The notes under the pieces were generated by a model that ran no database searches, was not told the origin of the DNA, and saw nothing but the letters and a program-made list of their open reading frames with translations. Of a DNA stretch of 6,685 nucleotides, positions 5,790-6,685 are shown one piece after another (the first letter of the stretch is position 1; every line of letters starts with the position of its first letter). The position numbers and the translations under genes were made by a program. The DNA lies in assembly GCA_024643825.1 (NCBI GenBank), contig JAHEME010000162.1, positions 1 to 6,685 on the forward strand, written 5' to 3'. This DNA comes from Chloroflexota bacterium. GTDB taxonomy: Bacteria > Chloroflexota > Anaerolineae > Aggregatilineales > UBA3940.

Positions 5790-6685
5790 ATGAGCCCATC
5801 AAGACTAACCATTGAAGCATGGCCCGTCAGTGACCGGGGCCAGGCCGCAGAGAATCAAGATACTGTTCTGATTCATGAACCGACCGACCAGAGTCAGATA
5901 CTGTACTCAGGCAGCCTGTATGTGATCGCCGACGGTCTGGGCACGTCTGCCCAGGGCAAACTGGCAGGCCGCTATGCTGCCCAGCGTGCGATTCACTACT
6001 ACTACACGCACAACGAACCTGATCTTGGCCTTCGCTTGCGGGAAGCGATTGAGGCAGCCAATAACGATTTGCACATATATGGCGCGCAGCAACCAGAACT
6101 GGTCAAAGTTGGCGCGACCATCGTAGCCGCCGCCATCCGGGGCGAAGAACTTCACGTTGCCAGCGTGGGCGACAGCCGCGCGTATCTGATCCGCGATGGC
6201 GAGATTCGCCAGATCACACGCGATCATACGCTGGTGCAGCAGTTGCTCGAAGAAGAAGCCATCACGCTCGAAGAAGCCGCCGACCACCCTCGCCGCGATG
6301 TCGTTTTGCGCAGCCTGGGCGCAGAAGAAACCGTGCGCGTCGATGTCGTCGATATGCGGCTGCGCCCCGATGACGCGCTCGTCATGTGCAGCGATGGCCT
6401 CACCCGCTACATTCATGAGGATGAGATCGCCTCCATCGTGGCAAGTTCTTCGCCGCGCAGCGCCGCCGAGACTCTGATCCAGAAGACGCTAGATCGCGGC
6501 GGCAAGGAGAATGTCTCCGCCATCGCAGGGCTAATGCGTGACGGCGCGCCTGCCACCCCGACGGTTACCGAGTACTCATGGGATGGGCACGCGGCATCTT
6601 TCGATCAGCAGCAGACGCTCATGATCCGCCGCGCCGATCTTCGGCAGTACGCGCCATCCGACCAGACCATTCTGGAGCCTCCCTC
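5790..6685 (+). CDS. PP2C-family Ser/Thr protein phosphatase (3' end missing)
   Basis: The frame runs off the right edge; 298 complete codons are visible. Residues ~5-250 are a metal-dependent PP2C domain that removes phosphate from Ser/Thr, typically on targets of Hanks-type kinases. The motifs in order are ENQD (Asp24), LYVIADGLG (Asp48, Gly49), VGATIVAA (107-114), ASVGDSRAYLIRDG with TRDHTLVQQL (124-152), LRSLG (173-177), MCSDGLT (Asp202) and GGKENVSAI (237-245). Oddities are Glu240 where the family normally has the metal-binding Asp of G-x-D-N, and GLGT instead of GMGG in motif 2. After ~residue 250 comes a polar tail rich in Thr, Gln and Asp, probably a linker to a further domain outside the window. 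ATG 5790 gives a standard N-terminus, though the ribosome site is weak. An in-frame ATG at 5664 is open too, but its AAGGGG touches the start codon and the extra residues look non-coding. The gene is divergent from glnA. Confidence 0.92.
   Translation, partial: MSPSRLTIEAWPVSDRGQAAENQDTVLIHEPTDQSQILYSGSLYVIADGLGTSAQGKLAGRYAAQRAIHYYYTHNEPDLGLRLREAIEAANNDLHIYGAQQPELVKVGATIVAAAIRGEELHVASVGDSRAYLIRDGEIRQITRDHTLVQQLLEEEAITLEEAADHPRRDVVLRSLGAEETVRVDVVDMRLRPDDALVMCSDGLTRYIHEDEIASIVASSSPRSAAETLIQKTLDRGGKENVSAIAGLMRDGAPATPTVTEYSWDGHAASFDQQQTLMIRRADLRQYAPSDQTILEPP

Noticed and set aside
5907..6416. - strand open frame of 169 codons
   Set aside because: It is antisense to the phosphatase domain, whose motifs are unmistakable on the + strand.

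Overview
The window looks like chromosomal DNA from a Chloroflexota-type bacterium, probably Anaerolineae-like. This is an inference from style, not a database result: moderately high GC, secreted proteins with Thr/Pro-rich linkers after a lipobox, a lipoprotein fused to an M23 peptidase, and a PP2C phosphatase ending in a Thr/Gln-rich tail. No rRNA, tRNA, CRISPR array or transposase gene was found.

Layout: (1) 2-466, + strand: the 3' end of a secreted protein with a C-terminal PPC domain. It converges on (2) 482-2233, - strand: a lipoprotein with a propeller-like middle and an intact M23 (LytM-type) metallopeptidase domain. (3) 2302-2982, - strand: a small lipoprotein of unknown function, upstream of (2) and probably in the same operon. 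(4) 3105-3687, - strand: a toxin-antitoxin-like pair, an intact 106-residue putative antitoxin followed, with an 8-nt overlap, by a RelE/ParE-type toxin gene interrupted by one in-frame TAG. (5) 3851-5185, - strand: glnA, a type I glutamine synthetase of the short (alpha) kind, with its own promoter, Shine-Dalgarno and a clear intrinsic terminator. (6) 5243-5789: a stretch with no supported gene, holding a perfect inverted repeat over a possible + strand promoter. (7) 5790 to the right edge, + strand: a PP2C Ser/Thr phosphatase, cut by the window end.

The most unusual feature is a 33-bp sequence present twice with one mismatch (3028-3060 and 3740-3772). Each copy spans a complete sigma70-like promoter on the - strand. 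One drives the antitoxin-toxin pair and the other the lipoprotein/M23 operon. The copies also lie as direct repeats on either side of the toxin-antitoxin module. This suggests either insertion of the module with duplication of the promoter, or a shared operator through which the antitoxin could control a cell-envelope operon. The intact antitoxin beside a nonsense-mutated toxin fits the second idea, but neither is proven.

The envelope genes (PPC protein, lipoprotein, M23 lipoprotein) probably act at or outside the membrane on the cell wall. GlnA is the central ammonium-assimilating enzyme, and the phosphatase is a signalling protein that may oppose Hanks-type kinases encoded elsewhere.
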